DNA of 44,038 nt, from positions 1 to 44,038 of the forward strand of contig JAILBT010000030.1 in the NCBI GenBank assembly GCA_024680755.1, written 5' to 3'. The translations under genes were made by a program, and so were the position numbers. Positions 1 to 7,659 of the stretch are shown here, piece after piece. Within the stretch, counting starts at the first letter, position 1, and every line of letters begins with the position of its first letter. Below the pieces are notes generated by a model, which did not search any database, was not told where the DNA came from, and saw only the letters and a program-made list of their open reading frames with translations. This DNA is from Prevotella sp. (lineage in GTDB: Bacteria > Bacteroidota > Bacteroidia > Bacteroidales > Bacteroidaceae).

Positions 1-2856
1 GTCGGTGTTGTTTCCATCCGAAAGGCTGAGATTGACAATGGTGCGAGTAGCATTTGCTGCACCAGCCCTATGTGCATTGGCATGTGCAGGAGCCTCCATA
101 GCGCGGACGTCGCGGTTGGTCTGGCGTCCTTCTTTGCTAAATACGATGTTCCCATTGTCTATGGGACGCTGCACAAAGAATGCCTCACCCGGGCAGAGGA
201 TATAGGAGTCGTCTGCGGGGCTATATGCCTCATAGGTGTTGTTGCGCATGTTCCATACCGTGATAGGAGCCTCGAAGTCCATGAAACGGGTGTCGTAGTA
301 GCAGGGATAGGGATTGCCGATAAAGTTCCAGGAACGGTTGTGGGCAAACTCGCTCTCGTACTCATTCAGCGTCACTGTTACATCAGCTGCCCGGAAGATG
401 TTGTTCTTATTAGCGTTGTTGATGGCATTAAAGTGGAATCTGCTCCAACTTTGCCAGTCATTGCCTATATATCGACTGCCCTGAATAATATAGCCTTCAC
501 CAGCTTGCAGTATGTCGCTATCTGTCATTTTTATCCATGTGTCAGAAGTCTCGCCCTGTGCCCGTTTCTGGCCATCATATTTGCGAATTATCCAGTTTGT
601 CGTACCTGACGCAGTGGTTTCAATTTCTGACACTTTCACATCGAAAGGTAAAGTTATAAATGTCCAAATGTTGTTGCGAGTGTCTATATCAATATTGACA
701 TTGTCAGAACGTAAGTGTGAATTGTTTAATAAAGAACAATAATTCTGATTTCTGTCATAATAATCGTATTCATATGCTGGATCCCACAACATAGAGAAGT
801 CCGATATGGACAAAACGCCATCACCGTTTACAGTAAGGCTTCCGTATTCATTATACCACCCGCCTTTGCTATTATAAATTATGCTTACGTTAGGTTTGTA
901 GTCCGCAGGGATTGTTTCAGGTAACGTGAGTTTTAGATTTCCCAAGACAGTAATATTCTCTGGCAGGTAGTCAATGGGAAGGATTGTCGGGAACTTGTCC
1001 CATCCGGTGGTCTGCTTGTAGGTATTGATGGAGAGTGCAGGCACATACAGCTCACGCCCATCCATGCTTAAGCCGTATGGAATCTGGTCGGTCATGTATG
1101 GAGGTTCAATTGACAAGCAAGTCACCTTCTTCAGGTTATCGCAATAGTCAAATGGTGACTCATTGGCTAACACCAGCGAGCTCGGCAACGTGACCTCTGT
1201 CAGCGCATCACAGTCGTCGAAAGCATTGTCTGCTATCTGGAAAAGACCCTCGTTAAACTCGATGTCCGACAAAGCACGGTTGTATGCAAACGCATTGTTA
1301 CCTATATAATATAATGTAGAGGGGAATATCAGGTTGTTCAAAGCATAACAATCGGAAAATGCGTTGTATTCTATATGCGTCAGACCTTCCGCAAAGTCAA
1401 TGTCTTTGAGACTAACGTTGTAATAGAATGCATCAGAGCTAATCGTCGCTAAAGAGCTGGGCAATTTCACATATTTGTTGTTATCACAAGAATAGAATGT
1501 ACCTTCACCCATGGTAGTTAGTCCCTCTGGCAGTATCACTTCCTGTAAGTTGTCACATTCAGAGAAAGCATACCGATAAATGGCAGTGAGTGATGTGGGG
1601 AAATTGATGTGTTTTAGTCCGTAGCACTGATAGAAGGCATACTCGCCAATTGAAGTCAACGCCGATGGTAACTTCACAACCTCCAATAGGGAACGCTGAT
1701 AGAACAACCTGTTAGGCAAGGTGGTTAAATTGATATCGGTCATGTCAATCTCCCTCAGTTGTGACAGGCGGCTTTGGATAGTGCTTAGGTCGGCATCGTT
1801 CAGTGTCCCAGATATTTTGATGCTCTGCACATCAACAAAGTTTTCCACCTTGCTAAGGATGCTGTCACCCATGGCACCCTGTACAGGTACTGCAATGTCA
1901 AGGTGCAGATAGGCCAGACGAGTGGCATATTCATCAAGCTTGGCAATAACTTCTGAGCCTTTTGACTTGTCGTACTGGCCTGCATTGATCTTTGCAATAT
2001 AATTGTTAGCTTCTGCAAGCAAAGCATTGTTAATGTTGTTGTTGGCTGCTGCGACCTCCTGCACATGAACAATCTTTTCAGCTATTATCTCGTCAATAGT
2101 CCTAAAATTTATGTCTGACACAGTGGCTTGGTCGGAGCCGCTGTTGCCACTGCCGTCTTTCGAATAGGTGGCAATCATCAGATGCTGTCCACCATCAATA
2201 TAATTCTCATATAGCCCGCTCTGCTCGCCACTGGCCTCTACAATAGTTACATCATCAAGCGTAATGCGCAACATATCATAACCACCTTCACTGCTTACAG
2301 ACCAGCTGAAACGCAACATAGAAGTTTCAGTATTGTCAAGCAACCAAATATTCATTGAATATGAAGAAGCGTCATGATTTGTGGACACCCAATCTTCCTT
2401 TTCAATGATATCACCATTAACAACCTTGTCTGTAATGTCTACATATAATGAAGCACCATTATAATAGAAATATCTGTCAGATGTTATTTCGTTTATGTCT
2501 TCTGTTTGGTAGCCTTGACCATTGTTGAAGATGATGTTTGGTGTATAGTCGGAAGAGATTGTGTGATACCAAAAAGAAACCCCATTTACAACAGTCTGCT
2601 CTGTCATCTGTGTGCCTGGCCAATCACCATTCAAAGAGGGATAGCCGCCTTCCTCGTCTTGTGCCCATACGAACAAATATGGAGCAACACTTGATAGCAC
2701 ATAGATGGTTACAGTGCTGTCATTTTGATTAATCGAAGTCAAATCGTTTGCTTTTTGAACATCTTGACCGTTCATTAAAGGCAAACCATGCACTCCTGCT
2801 GCGACGATGGCAGAGACGAATGCGAGTACACTCATAATTAATTGTTTCTTTTTCAT
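1..2856 (-). CDS. BspA-like leucine-rich-repeat surface protein with N-terminal starch-binding-like module (C-terminus cut by window edge)
   Basis: The frame read from the ATG at 2856-2854 stays open to the window edge (952 codons, no stop). It begins with a signal peptide (MKKKQLIMSVLAFVSAIVAA). Residues about 38-105 (TVTIYVLSSVAPYLFVWAQD, then a WPG motif and a QGYQTEDI segment) resemble the starch-binding module 26 type found in Bacteroidota secreted proteins. A helical linker follows near residues 265-320. Residues about 320-590 are BspA-type LRR_5 repeats of about 23 residues (for example LTSIGEYAFYQCYGLKHINF). The region after the repeats is a beta-rich surface domain. BspA-like proteins are cell-surface adhesins or glycan-contact proteins; the ligand here is unknown. 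The coding sequence is visibly richer in A+T than the pectin locus, which may reflect transfer or relaxed surface-gene composition. The true C-terminus, perhaps a secretion signal, lies outside. Confidence 0.88.
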   Translation of the reverse strand, partial: MKKKQLIMSVLAFVSAIVAAGVHGLPLMNGQDVQKANDLTSINQNDSTVTIYVLSSVAPYLFVWAQDEEGGYPSLNGDWPGTQMTEQTVVNGVSFWYHTISSDYTPNIIFNNGQGYQTEDINEITSDRYFYYNGASLYVDITDKVVNGDIIEKEDWVSTNHDASSYSMNIWLLDNTETSMLRFSWSVSSEGGYDMLRITLDDVTIVEASGEQSGLYENYIDGGQHLMIATYSKDGSGNSGSDQATVSDINFRTIDEIIAEKIVHVQEVAAANNNINNALLAEANNYIAKINAGQYDKSKGSEVIAKLDEYATRLAYLHLDIAVPVQGAMGDSILSKVENFVDVQSIKISGTLNDADLSTIQSRLSQLREIDMTDINLTTLPNRLFYQRSLLEVVKLPSALTSIGEYAFYQCYGLKHINFPTSLTAIYRYAFSECDNLQEVILPEGLTTMGEGTFYSCDNNKYVKLPSSLATISSDAFYYNVSLKDIDFAEGLTHIEYNAFSDCYALNNLIFPSTLYYIGNNAFAYNRALSDIEFNEGLFQIADNAFDDCDALTEVTLPSSLVLANESPFDYCDNLKKVTCLSIEPPYMTDQIPYGLSMDGRELYVPALSINTYKQTTGWDKFPTILPIDYLPENITVLGNLKLTLPETIPADYKPNVSIIYNSKGGWYNEYGSLTVNGDGVLSISDFSMLWDPAYEYDYYDRNQNYCSLLNNSHLRSDNVNIDIDTRNNIWTFITLPFDVKVSEIETTASGTTNWIIRKYDGQKRAQGETSDTWIKMTDSDILQAGEGYIIQGSRYIGNDWQSWSRFHFNAINNANKNNIFRAADVTVTLNEYESEFAHNRSWNFIGNPYPCYYDTRFMDFEAPITVWNMRNNTYEAYSPADDSYILCPGEAFFVQRPIDNGNIVFSKEGRQTNRDVRAMEAPAHANAHRAGAANATRTIVNLSLSDGNNTD

Positions 2857-3354
2857 GTTGTTTGTGTTTTTGGTTAATAATAATATGTTTTTGCCGTTTT
2901 CTGCTTAATAATACGGTTTCTCGGCTTTACGTGCTGGCATAAAAAAAGACGTGGAACTGCTCTTGCTGCCCGTTCCACGTGTAGAGGCCTTCGCATTGCC
3001 CGATAAGGTTGAACGAGCAACGCGATAGCCCACGCCGATATGAATATAGTAATCCCTTACACAAAACCACATTAATAAATGTTATATGGTTTCATCAAAG
3101 GGATGCATATAAACACATCCCGAGGACATCTGCTGTTGCCATGTTCAAGACCTTATCGAAAGTTGCGAAGTTTCTACACGTCAAGAACAAAGCGCTATGC
3201 AAACGTCTTTTTAATATGTCGTGACCCTCTTCAATCCCACCCAATGCCCGCCTTGTAGGGGCGGCATCGCCTCTCACGGCTCGGCGTGGACTGTATTGAG
3301 GTTATGGACTGGTGAACACGTTCACTCTCCAAAGAGGTACAACACTATAAGAGT
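2857..3354 (-). ncRNA. Long structured 5' leader, or independent small RNA, upstream of the BspA-like gene
   Basis: About 500 nt separate the predicted start point from the BspA-like ATG. The transcript would contain several inverted repeats: GTGAAC/GTTCAC, a CCGCC/GGCGG hairpin, GGGATG/CATCCC, ACATT/AATGT extended by AAACC/GGTTT, and TTGCTCG/CGGGCAA immediately before the terminator hairpin. The terminator loop contains GAGCA, which can pair with TGCTC of the preceding stem, so alternative folding is possible. An ORF of 60 codons (3277-3095) overlaps it. The region does not resemble RNase P RNA, tmRNA or any riboswitch I recognise. It could be a cis-acting attenuator or a free RNA of about 400 nt. 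Confidence 0.45.
2941..2980 (-). terminator. Intrinsic terminator inside the BspA-like gene leader (candidate attenuator)
   Basis: Read on the minus strand, a perfect 9-bp stem ACGTGGAAC / GTTCCACGT (2972-2980 and 2949-2957) with a 14-nt loop is followed by C and seven T residues (2941-2947). This is a textbook intrinsic terminator. It lies downstream of the predicted promoter (3361-3393) but about 85 nt upstream of the start codon at 2856, so it would stop transcription before the gene unless it is relieved. Confidence 0.75.
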
Positions 3355-3360
3355 CAGCGG

Positions 3361-3393
3361 CAAAATTACATGTTTTTTAGCAATTGACCTCAA
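3361..3393 (-). promoter_or_regulatory. Predicted Bacteroidota promoter for the BspA-like gene
   Basis: On the minus strand TAATTTTG (3368-3361) fits the TAnnTTTG -7 box. A TTG (3393-3391) lies 22 bp upstream as a weak -33 element. Transcription would start near 3354, giving the long leader described separately. Confidence 0.5.
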
Positions 3394-3447
3394 TATTTTT
3401 AAAATTTCTGCAAAAAAAGACCGATATTTAACAGTCCTTAACCAAAA

Positions 3448-4938
3448 TTACTTAAACAACTCATCCATGGTTATTTCCTTCTGCACCATATTATAGTGAT
3501 TGTTGTGAGCAACACCATTCGTTGTTATCATGACAAGGTGGAGAGTGCGCCTGTCCTTCGACAGTTCGCGGTATGCATCAAGCTTGTTTTGCAGCTCCTT
3601 TGCATAATCATTGTCTATGGCGAAGGTGTTTAAGGAATGTTTCATCTCGCAGATGTCAGTAAATCCGTCGGCCCGCCCGATCACCAAGTCAATCTGTGCG
3701 CCTCGGCGCTGCTCTGTGCCACGGGCGAACCAAGAACACACGTTTGTCTGTACGCCAGAGATTCCGAGGGCTGCCTTAATCTGCGGAACGTGCTGGAGGC
3801 ATACGCGCTCAAAGGCAAGGCCCTTCCATGTGTTATGGGATGCCGACGTGAATGTGTTCAGCCAATAATGCTCATCGCTGAAGGCATTCTTTTTGATGCA
3901 GAGGTAATAGAACAGCGTGTAGTTGTCTGTCAGCTGATACAGTGCATTCTTCTCTGCTGTGTCGGCAGAGGCGAAGCGACGGATGAACCCACATTCCTCC
4001 AGCTCCTCCAGTATAGTGGAGAATGTGCCTCCGTCTGTGAGTTTGCTTGCTGCCAGTATTTCCTCTCTTGTCATGCCGGAACGTCTGCCATTGCTCAGGC
4101 ATCCGATGACCTTGAGGTAGTTCTCCGGGCGCTTGAACAGTGTGGCGTAAAGCGCTTCAAACTCGTCTCGCAGCTGGGCTGTCTCCGCGAAGAACAGCTG
4201 GTCTATATTCTGTGCGACACTCAGACCCCTCTTCAGGAAACTCCAGTAGTATGGTATGCCACCGAGAACCATGTACAGTTCCAGCACGTCCTTACGTCCA
4301 TAGGCAAGGTTGGCTCCCCGGGCAAAGAGTTCACATTCGCGTAGCGTGAACGGAGCAAGTTTTACGCGCAGGGTAAGCCGTCCGCGAAGTCCTCCCTTGT
4401 CCTTCAGGAGTTTCTTGCTGATCCATGAAGTGGCACTACCACATACTATCAGCACGATGTCCTTCTCCCGCCGTGCTGTTGCCCATCCGTTCCAGAAATT
4501 TTCCAATGCACCTATCAGATTTCCCTTGGGTGTGTCCATCCACGGGAGTTCGTCGATAAAGAGTACCTTTTTCCTTGCCGGAACGTCCTTGCCTTCCTGC
4601 TCTGACAAGCGTTTCCTGTTGTCGCCGAGCGGCAAGCTGTCACAGCTCTGGCGATCGATGAGTTGTTTCAGCAGCTCGAAGGCTTCAATCCACGTTTTAG
4701 GTACACTGCACTTCTCCATGCCAGCTGCCACCAGTGAATTGCGGAACGCCGTCAGTTGCTGACGCAGCGTCCCTTTGGCCACGCCCGTGTGCTGGAAGCA
4801 GAACTGGTAGTTGAAGGTCTCGCGGATAAGATACGTCTTGCCTACGCGCCGTCTTCCATATACGGCACAAAACTGCGATTCCTCCTTCTCGAGAAGTCCA
4901 AGCAGTTCATGCTGCTCTTTTTCACGTCCTATAATCAT
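3448..4938 (-). CDS. AAA-type ATPase of the archaeal ATPase_2/DUF234 type with PD-(D/E)XK-like C-terminus
   Basis: The gene encodes 496 residues from the ATG at 4938; this start (MIIGREKEQHELL) is the family-typical one, and the longer open frame upstream looks untranslated. Walker A is GRRRVGKT (residues 28-35), Walker B is VLFIDELPWM (about 125-134), and a sensor-like CGSATSW follows. A winged-helix-like segment lies in the middle. The C-terminus carries AQIDLVI followed by CEMK (D417, E431 and K433), the layout of a PD-(D/E)XK nuclease fold. Such P-loop ATPases are common and mobile in Bacteroidota genomes and their cellular role is poorly known. Residues about 100-122 form a charged insertion that looks specific to this copy. 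The gene appears monocistronic. Confidence 0.85.
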   Translation of the reverse strand: MIIGREKEQHELLGLLEKEESQFCAVYGRRRVGKTYLIRETFNYQFCFQHTGVAKGTLRQQLTAFRNSLVAAGMEKCSVPKTWIEAFELLKQLIDRQSCDSLPLGDNRKRLSEQEGKDVPARKKVLFIDELPWMDTPKGNLIGALENFWNGWATARREKDIVLIVCGSATSWISKKLLKDKGGLRGRLTLRVKLAPFTLRECELFARGANLAYGRKDVLELYMVLGGIPYYWSFLKRGLSVAQNIDQLFFAETAQLRDEFEALYATLFKRPENYLKVIGCLSNGRRSGMTREEILAASKLTDGGTFSTILEELEECGFIRRFASADTAEKNALYQLTDNYTLFYYLCIKKNAFSDEHYWLNTFTSASHNTWKGLAFERVCLQHVPQIKAALGISGVQTNVCSWFARGTEQRRGAQIDLVIGRADGFTDICEMKHSLNTFAIDNDYAKELQNKLDAYRELSKDRRTLHLVMITTNGVAHNNHYNMVQKEITMDELFK

Positions 4939-4968
4939 AGATAAACTCTTTTTGTCTGAAATCCGCTG

Positions 4969-5042
4969 CAAATGTAGTAAAAAAGTTCTTATAACCAGCG
5001 GAAATGTGCTATTTTTTTCATGTTTCCGCTGAAAATAGCGCA
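4969..5042 (-). promoter_or_regulatory. Promoter of the ATPase gene with interleaved inverted repeats
   Basis: The minus-strand -7 box TACATTTG occupies 4976-4969; no good -33 TTG is seen. Immediately upstream, AGCGGAAA (4997-5004) is the reverse complement of TTTCCGCT (5023-5030). TGTGCTATTTT (5005-5015) nearly complements AAAATAGCGCA (5032-5042; 10 of 11). The two inverted repeats interlock, which suggests overlapping operators or a regulatory fold. Upstream of this, to 5233, I see only AT-rich spacer. Confidence 0.45.
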
Positions 5043-5233
5043 TTTTTTGCGGAATCGGCATTTTCAGGACATCTGGCATACAACGGAGAACAAGAAGGGA
5101 GTTGCGACGGCCATATTAGAAAACTTTAACACAACTACCTACCTGTAGAATCGAATATTTTCGGGCAGAAAACAAATGGGCGAAAAAAAACGCGATTCTG
5201 GAGCACATTTTCTATAACGCTGTACATCAGGCC

Positions 5234-5376
5234 GTTACCAAAACAGGGTCTGTCTTACCTCAGAAATTAGGCTCCGTTACATCGCAACGGAGGCCCCGTT
5301 ATTCGGTAACGGAGGCCCTGTTACCATGTAATAGAGGCACCGCTACGGTGTAACGGAGGCCCAGTTGCGGGGTGGC
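5234..5376. repeat. 22-bp-period tandem repeat array with GTTAC/GTAAC cores
   Basis: Clear units begin at 5276, 5298, 5320 and 5342, each 22 bp, with the layout GTTAC-N3-GTAAC-GGAGGCCCN. The core can form a small hairpin. Degenerate units extend left to about 5234 and a partial unit ends near 5376. Units differ at several positions, so the array is old. It resembles the array at 9069-9133 on the other side of the transporter-hflX pair. Repeats are contiguous with no spacers, so it is not CRISPR. Confidence 0.7.
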
Positions 5377-5404
5377 AGAAAAACCGTGGCCGCGCACGGG
5401 AATA

Positions 5405-5450
5405 AAAGTCCGTCGGTTTGTTGAACATGTTTCAATAACCGACGGATTTT
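5405..5450. terminator. Bidirectional intrinsic terminator downstream of the OPT transporter
   Basis: A 10-bp stem TCCGTCGGTT (5409-5418) / AACCGACGGA (5437-5446) contains a second inner stem TTGAA/TTCAA. A T run follows on the plus side (5447-5451), and the minus side reads CTTTTATT. It lies about 85 bp beyond the transporter stop codon and would end its transcript. Confidence 0.75.
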
Positions 5451-5531
5451 TCCATTCTATTTGTGCAGAAAACTCATGCAGTTTTTGAGTCTGCAATAAA
5501 GAGATTTTAACAATTGGACAAGTGGCCTCAT

Positions 5532-7526
5532 TCAGCTCTCTGATTTCCGTGTGGCCACGACGAAATAGGCTATCAGCAGGGCGTAGGCCACGAGCGAGAG
5601 CAGCTCGCTGAGCGGATTGTCCAACCATGTCTGGCTGATGGCGTTGAAGCCTCCGAAGCGCAGCAGTGCTGACACGACACCCATCAGTGCCCCGCCGGCT
5701 ATGAAGCCCGAAGCGATGAGTGTGCCCCGCTCGCCGCGGGCGTCGTTGACGTTTTTCTCCGTTGAACGTGTGGTGACAAACCAGTTGACGGCGCCGCCCA
5801 CGAGCAGAGGCAGGTTGAGTTCGAGCGGGATGAACATTCCGAGCGAGAAGGCCAGTGCCGGCACCTTGAGCCAGGTGAGCACCACGGCCAGGGCAGCGCC
5901 GACGGCGTAGAGCGTCCAGGGTGCCCCCACCCCGCTCATCAGCGGTTCTATGACGGCAGCCATGGCGTTGGCTTGCGGTGCGGCCAGCTCGCCCGAGGCA
6001 AAGTCGTAGGTCTGGTTGAGCAACATCATCACTCCGCCCACGGTGGCGGCCGAGACCAGCACGCCAAGGAACTTCCACGTCTCCTGCTTCCGCGGTGTGG
6101 TGCCGAGCCAATAGCCAATCTTCAGGTCGGTGACAAACGAGCCCGCCACGCTCAGGGCCGTGCATACCACGCCGCCCATGACCAGTGCGGCCAGCATACC
6201 TCCGGGTCCGCTGAGCCCCACGGCCACCATGACCACCGAGGCCAGGATGAGTGTCATCAGCGTCATTCCGCTGACGGGGTTCGACCCCACGATGGCGATG
6301 GCGTTGGCCGCCACGGTGGTGAAGAGGAAAGCGATGAAGCCCACCAGCAGTATGCCCACCGTGGCGTGAACGATGTTGCCCTGGAAGACTCCGAGATAGA
6401 AGAAGATGAAGGTGACGACGATGGTGAGCACTGTTCCGATGGTGATGATACGCATGGACAGGTCGCGGTCGGTGCGTGGTTCGGCGGCAGGTGCAGCCTC
6501 AGCCGTGGCAGTCTGCGGACTGCTGCCAATGCCCTTTACTGCCTTCAAGATGATGTCTCGGCTGTTCCAGATGCCTATCACGCCGGCCATGGCAATGCCT
6601 CCGATGCCGATGCTCTTGCCATAGCTGCGGAAGATCTGCTCGGGCGACATGTCGCCCACGGCGGTCGTGATGGTCGGGTCCCACATATTCAGCACGTCGT
6701 GTGGGAAGAGCAGGGCCATGCCCGGCACTATGACCCACCACACGGCCAGCGAGCCTAAGCAGATGATGAAGGCATATTTCAGGCCGACGATATATCCCAG
6801 TCCGAGCAGCGCCGCTCCGGTGTTGAGCTTCATCACCAGCTTGGCCCTGTCGGCCAGGTCGGCTCCCCATGCCACGACGCGCGTGGTGAAATTCTCGTTC
6901 CACCAGCCGAGCGAGGCCACGATGAAGTCGTAGAGTCCGCCCACGATGCCGGCCACGAGCAGCGGCTTGGCCTGCGAGCCACCTTTCTGACCGGACACGA
7001 GCACCTGCGTGGTGGCCGTGGCCTCGGGGAAGGGATACTGCCCGTGCTTCTCCTTGACGAAATAGCGTCGGAAAGGAATGAGGAACAATATGCCCAGTAT
7101 GCCGCCGAGCAGCGACGCCATGAAGATATTGAAGAACGAGGCCGACATCTCGGGATACTTGGCCTGCAGGATGTAGATGGCGGGCAGGGTGAAGATGGCT
7201 CCGGCCACCACCGAGCCCGAGCAGGCTCCGATGCTCTGGATGATGACGTTTTCGCCCAGTGCGTTGCTGCGTCGGGCTGCCGTTGACACGCCCACGGCAA
7301 TGATGGCGATGGGAATGGCGGCCTCGAACACCTGGCCCACCTTGAGGCCCAGGTAGGCTGCTGCCGCAGAGAAGACCACAGCCATCACCACGCCCCAGGC
7401 CACGCTCCAGGCGTTGACCTCGGGGTAGTGTCTGTCGGGCGACATCATCGGCTCATACTGCTCGCCCGGCTGAAGCTCGCGGAACGCGTTCTCGGGCAAA
7501 TCGTGCTTAACGGGAATCTCTTTCAT
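5532..7526 (-). CDS. OPT-family oligopeptide transporter
   Basis: This 664-residue integral membrane protein has a cytoplasmic N-terminal tail containing LPENAFRELQPGEQY, then many hydrophobic segments from about residue 38 to the end. Segments such as AAAAYLGLKVGQVFEAAIP, NVIIQSIGACSGSVVAGAIF and KHGQYPFPEATATTQVL are typical of the prokaryotic OPT/YSL-like family (TIGR00733 type). Members take up small peptides or metal-peptide complexes by proton symport; the substrate here is unknown. Length matches the family. The gene is divergent from hflX, with its own promoter (7555-7589) and a terminator at 5405-5450, so it is monocistronic. Confidence 0.93.
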   Translation of the reverse strand: MKEIPVKHDLPENAFRELQPGEQYEPMMSPDRHYPEVNAWSVAWGVVMAVVFSAAAAYLGLKVGQVFEAAIPIAIIAVGVSTAARRSNALGENVIIQSIGACSGSVVAGAIFTLPAIYILQAKYPEMSASFFNIFMASLLGGILGILFLIPFRRYFVKEKHGQYPFPEATATTQVLVSGQKGGSQAKPLLVAGIVGGLYDFIVASLGWWNENFTTRVVAWGADLADRAKLVMKLNTGAALLGLGYIVGLKYAFIICLGSLAVWWVIVPGMALLFPHDVLNMWDPTITTAVGDMSPEQIFRSYGKSIGIGGIAMAGVIGIWNSRDIILKAVKGIGSSPQTATAEAAPAAEPRTDRDLSMRIITIGTVLTIVVTFIFFYLGVFQGNIVHATVGILLVGFIAFLFTTVAANAIAIVGSNPVSGMTLMTLILASVVMVAVGLSGPGGMLAALVMGGVVCTALSVAGSFVTDLKIGYWLGTTPRKQETWKFLGVLVSAATVGGVMMLLNQTYDFASGELAAPQANAMAAVIEPLMSGVGAPWTLYAVGAALAVVLTWLKVPALAFSLGMFIPLELNLPLLVGGAVNWFVTTRSTEKNVNDARGERGTLIASGFIAGGALMGVVSALLRFGGFNAISQTWLDNPLSELLSLVAYALLIAYFVVATRKSES

Positions 7527-7554
7527 TGCTTTGTTATGTGTTGACTTTCGGCTG

Positions 7555-7589
7555 CAAAATTAGTGTATTCTGCCGAGAAACAGCAAAAA
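7555..7589 (-). promoter_or_regulatory. Predicted promoter of the OPT transporter gene
   Basis: The minus-strand -7 box TAATTTTG is at 7562-7555. TTTTTG at 7589-7584 lies 21 bp upstream. The start codon at 7526 follows after a short leader. Confidence 0.65.
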
Positions 7590-7599
7590 GGCGTTGCTG

Positions 7600-7633
7600 T
7601 TTTTTGACAATTGTCGAAAAAGACGTACCTTTG
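7600..7633 (+). promoter_or_regulatory. Predicted hflX promoter with palindrome in its spacer
   Basis: A TTTG -33 element (7603-7606) and a TACCTTTG -7 box (7626-7633) are separated by 19 bp. The perfect palindrome GACAATTGTC (7606-7615), flanked by T and A runs, lies between the two boxes and could be an operator. Confidence 0.65.
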
Positions 7634-7659
7634 CCGCCCACAATCCAAGAGAAACAGCG

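Noticed and set aside
70..609. 179-codon plus-strand open frame at the window start
   Set aside because: It lies opposite the continuous BspA-like minus frame, which has a signal peptide and repeats; the plus frame has none.
2857..3360. RNase P RNA, tmRNA or 6S RNA
   Set aside because: None of the conserved core sequences of those RNAs is visible in this region.
3221..3496. 91-codon plus-strand ORF in the spacer
   Set aside because: It runs against the predicted leader and promoter of the BspA-like gene, has no start context or domain, and ends inside the ATPase gene.
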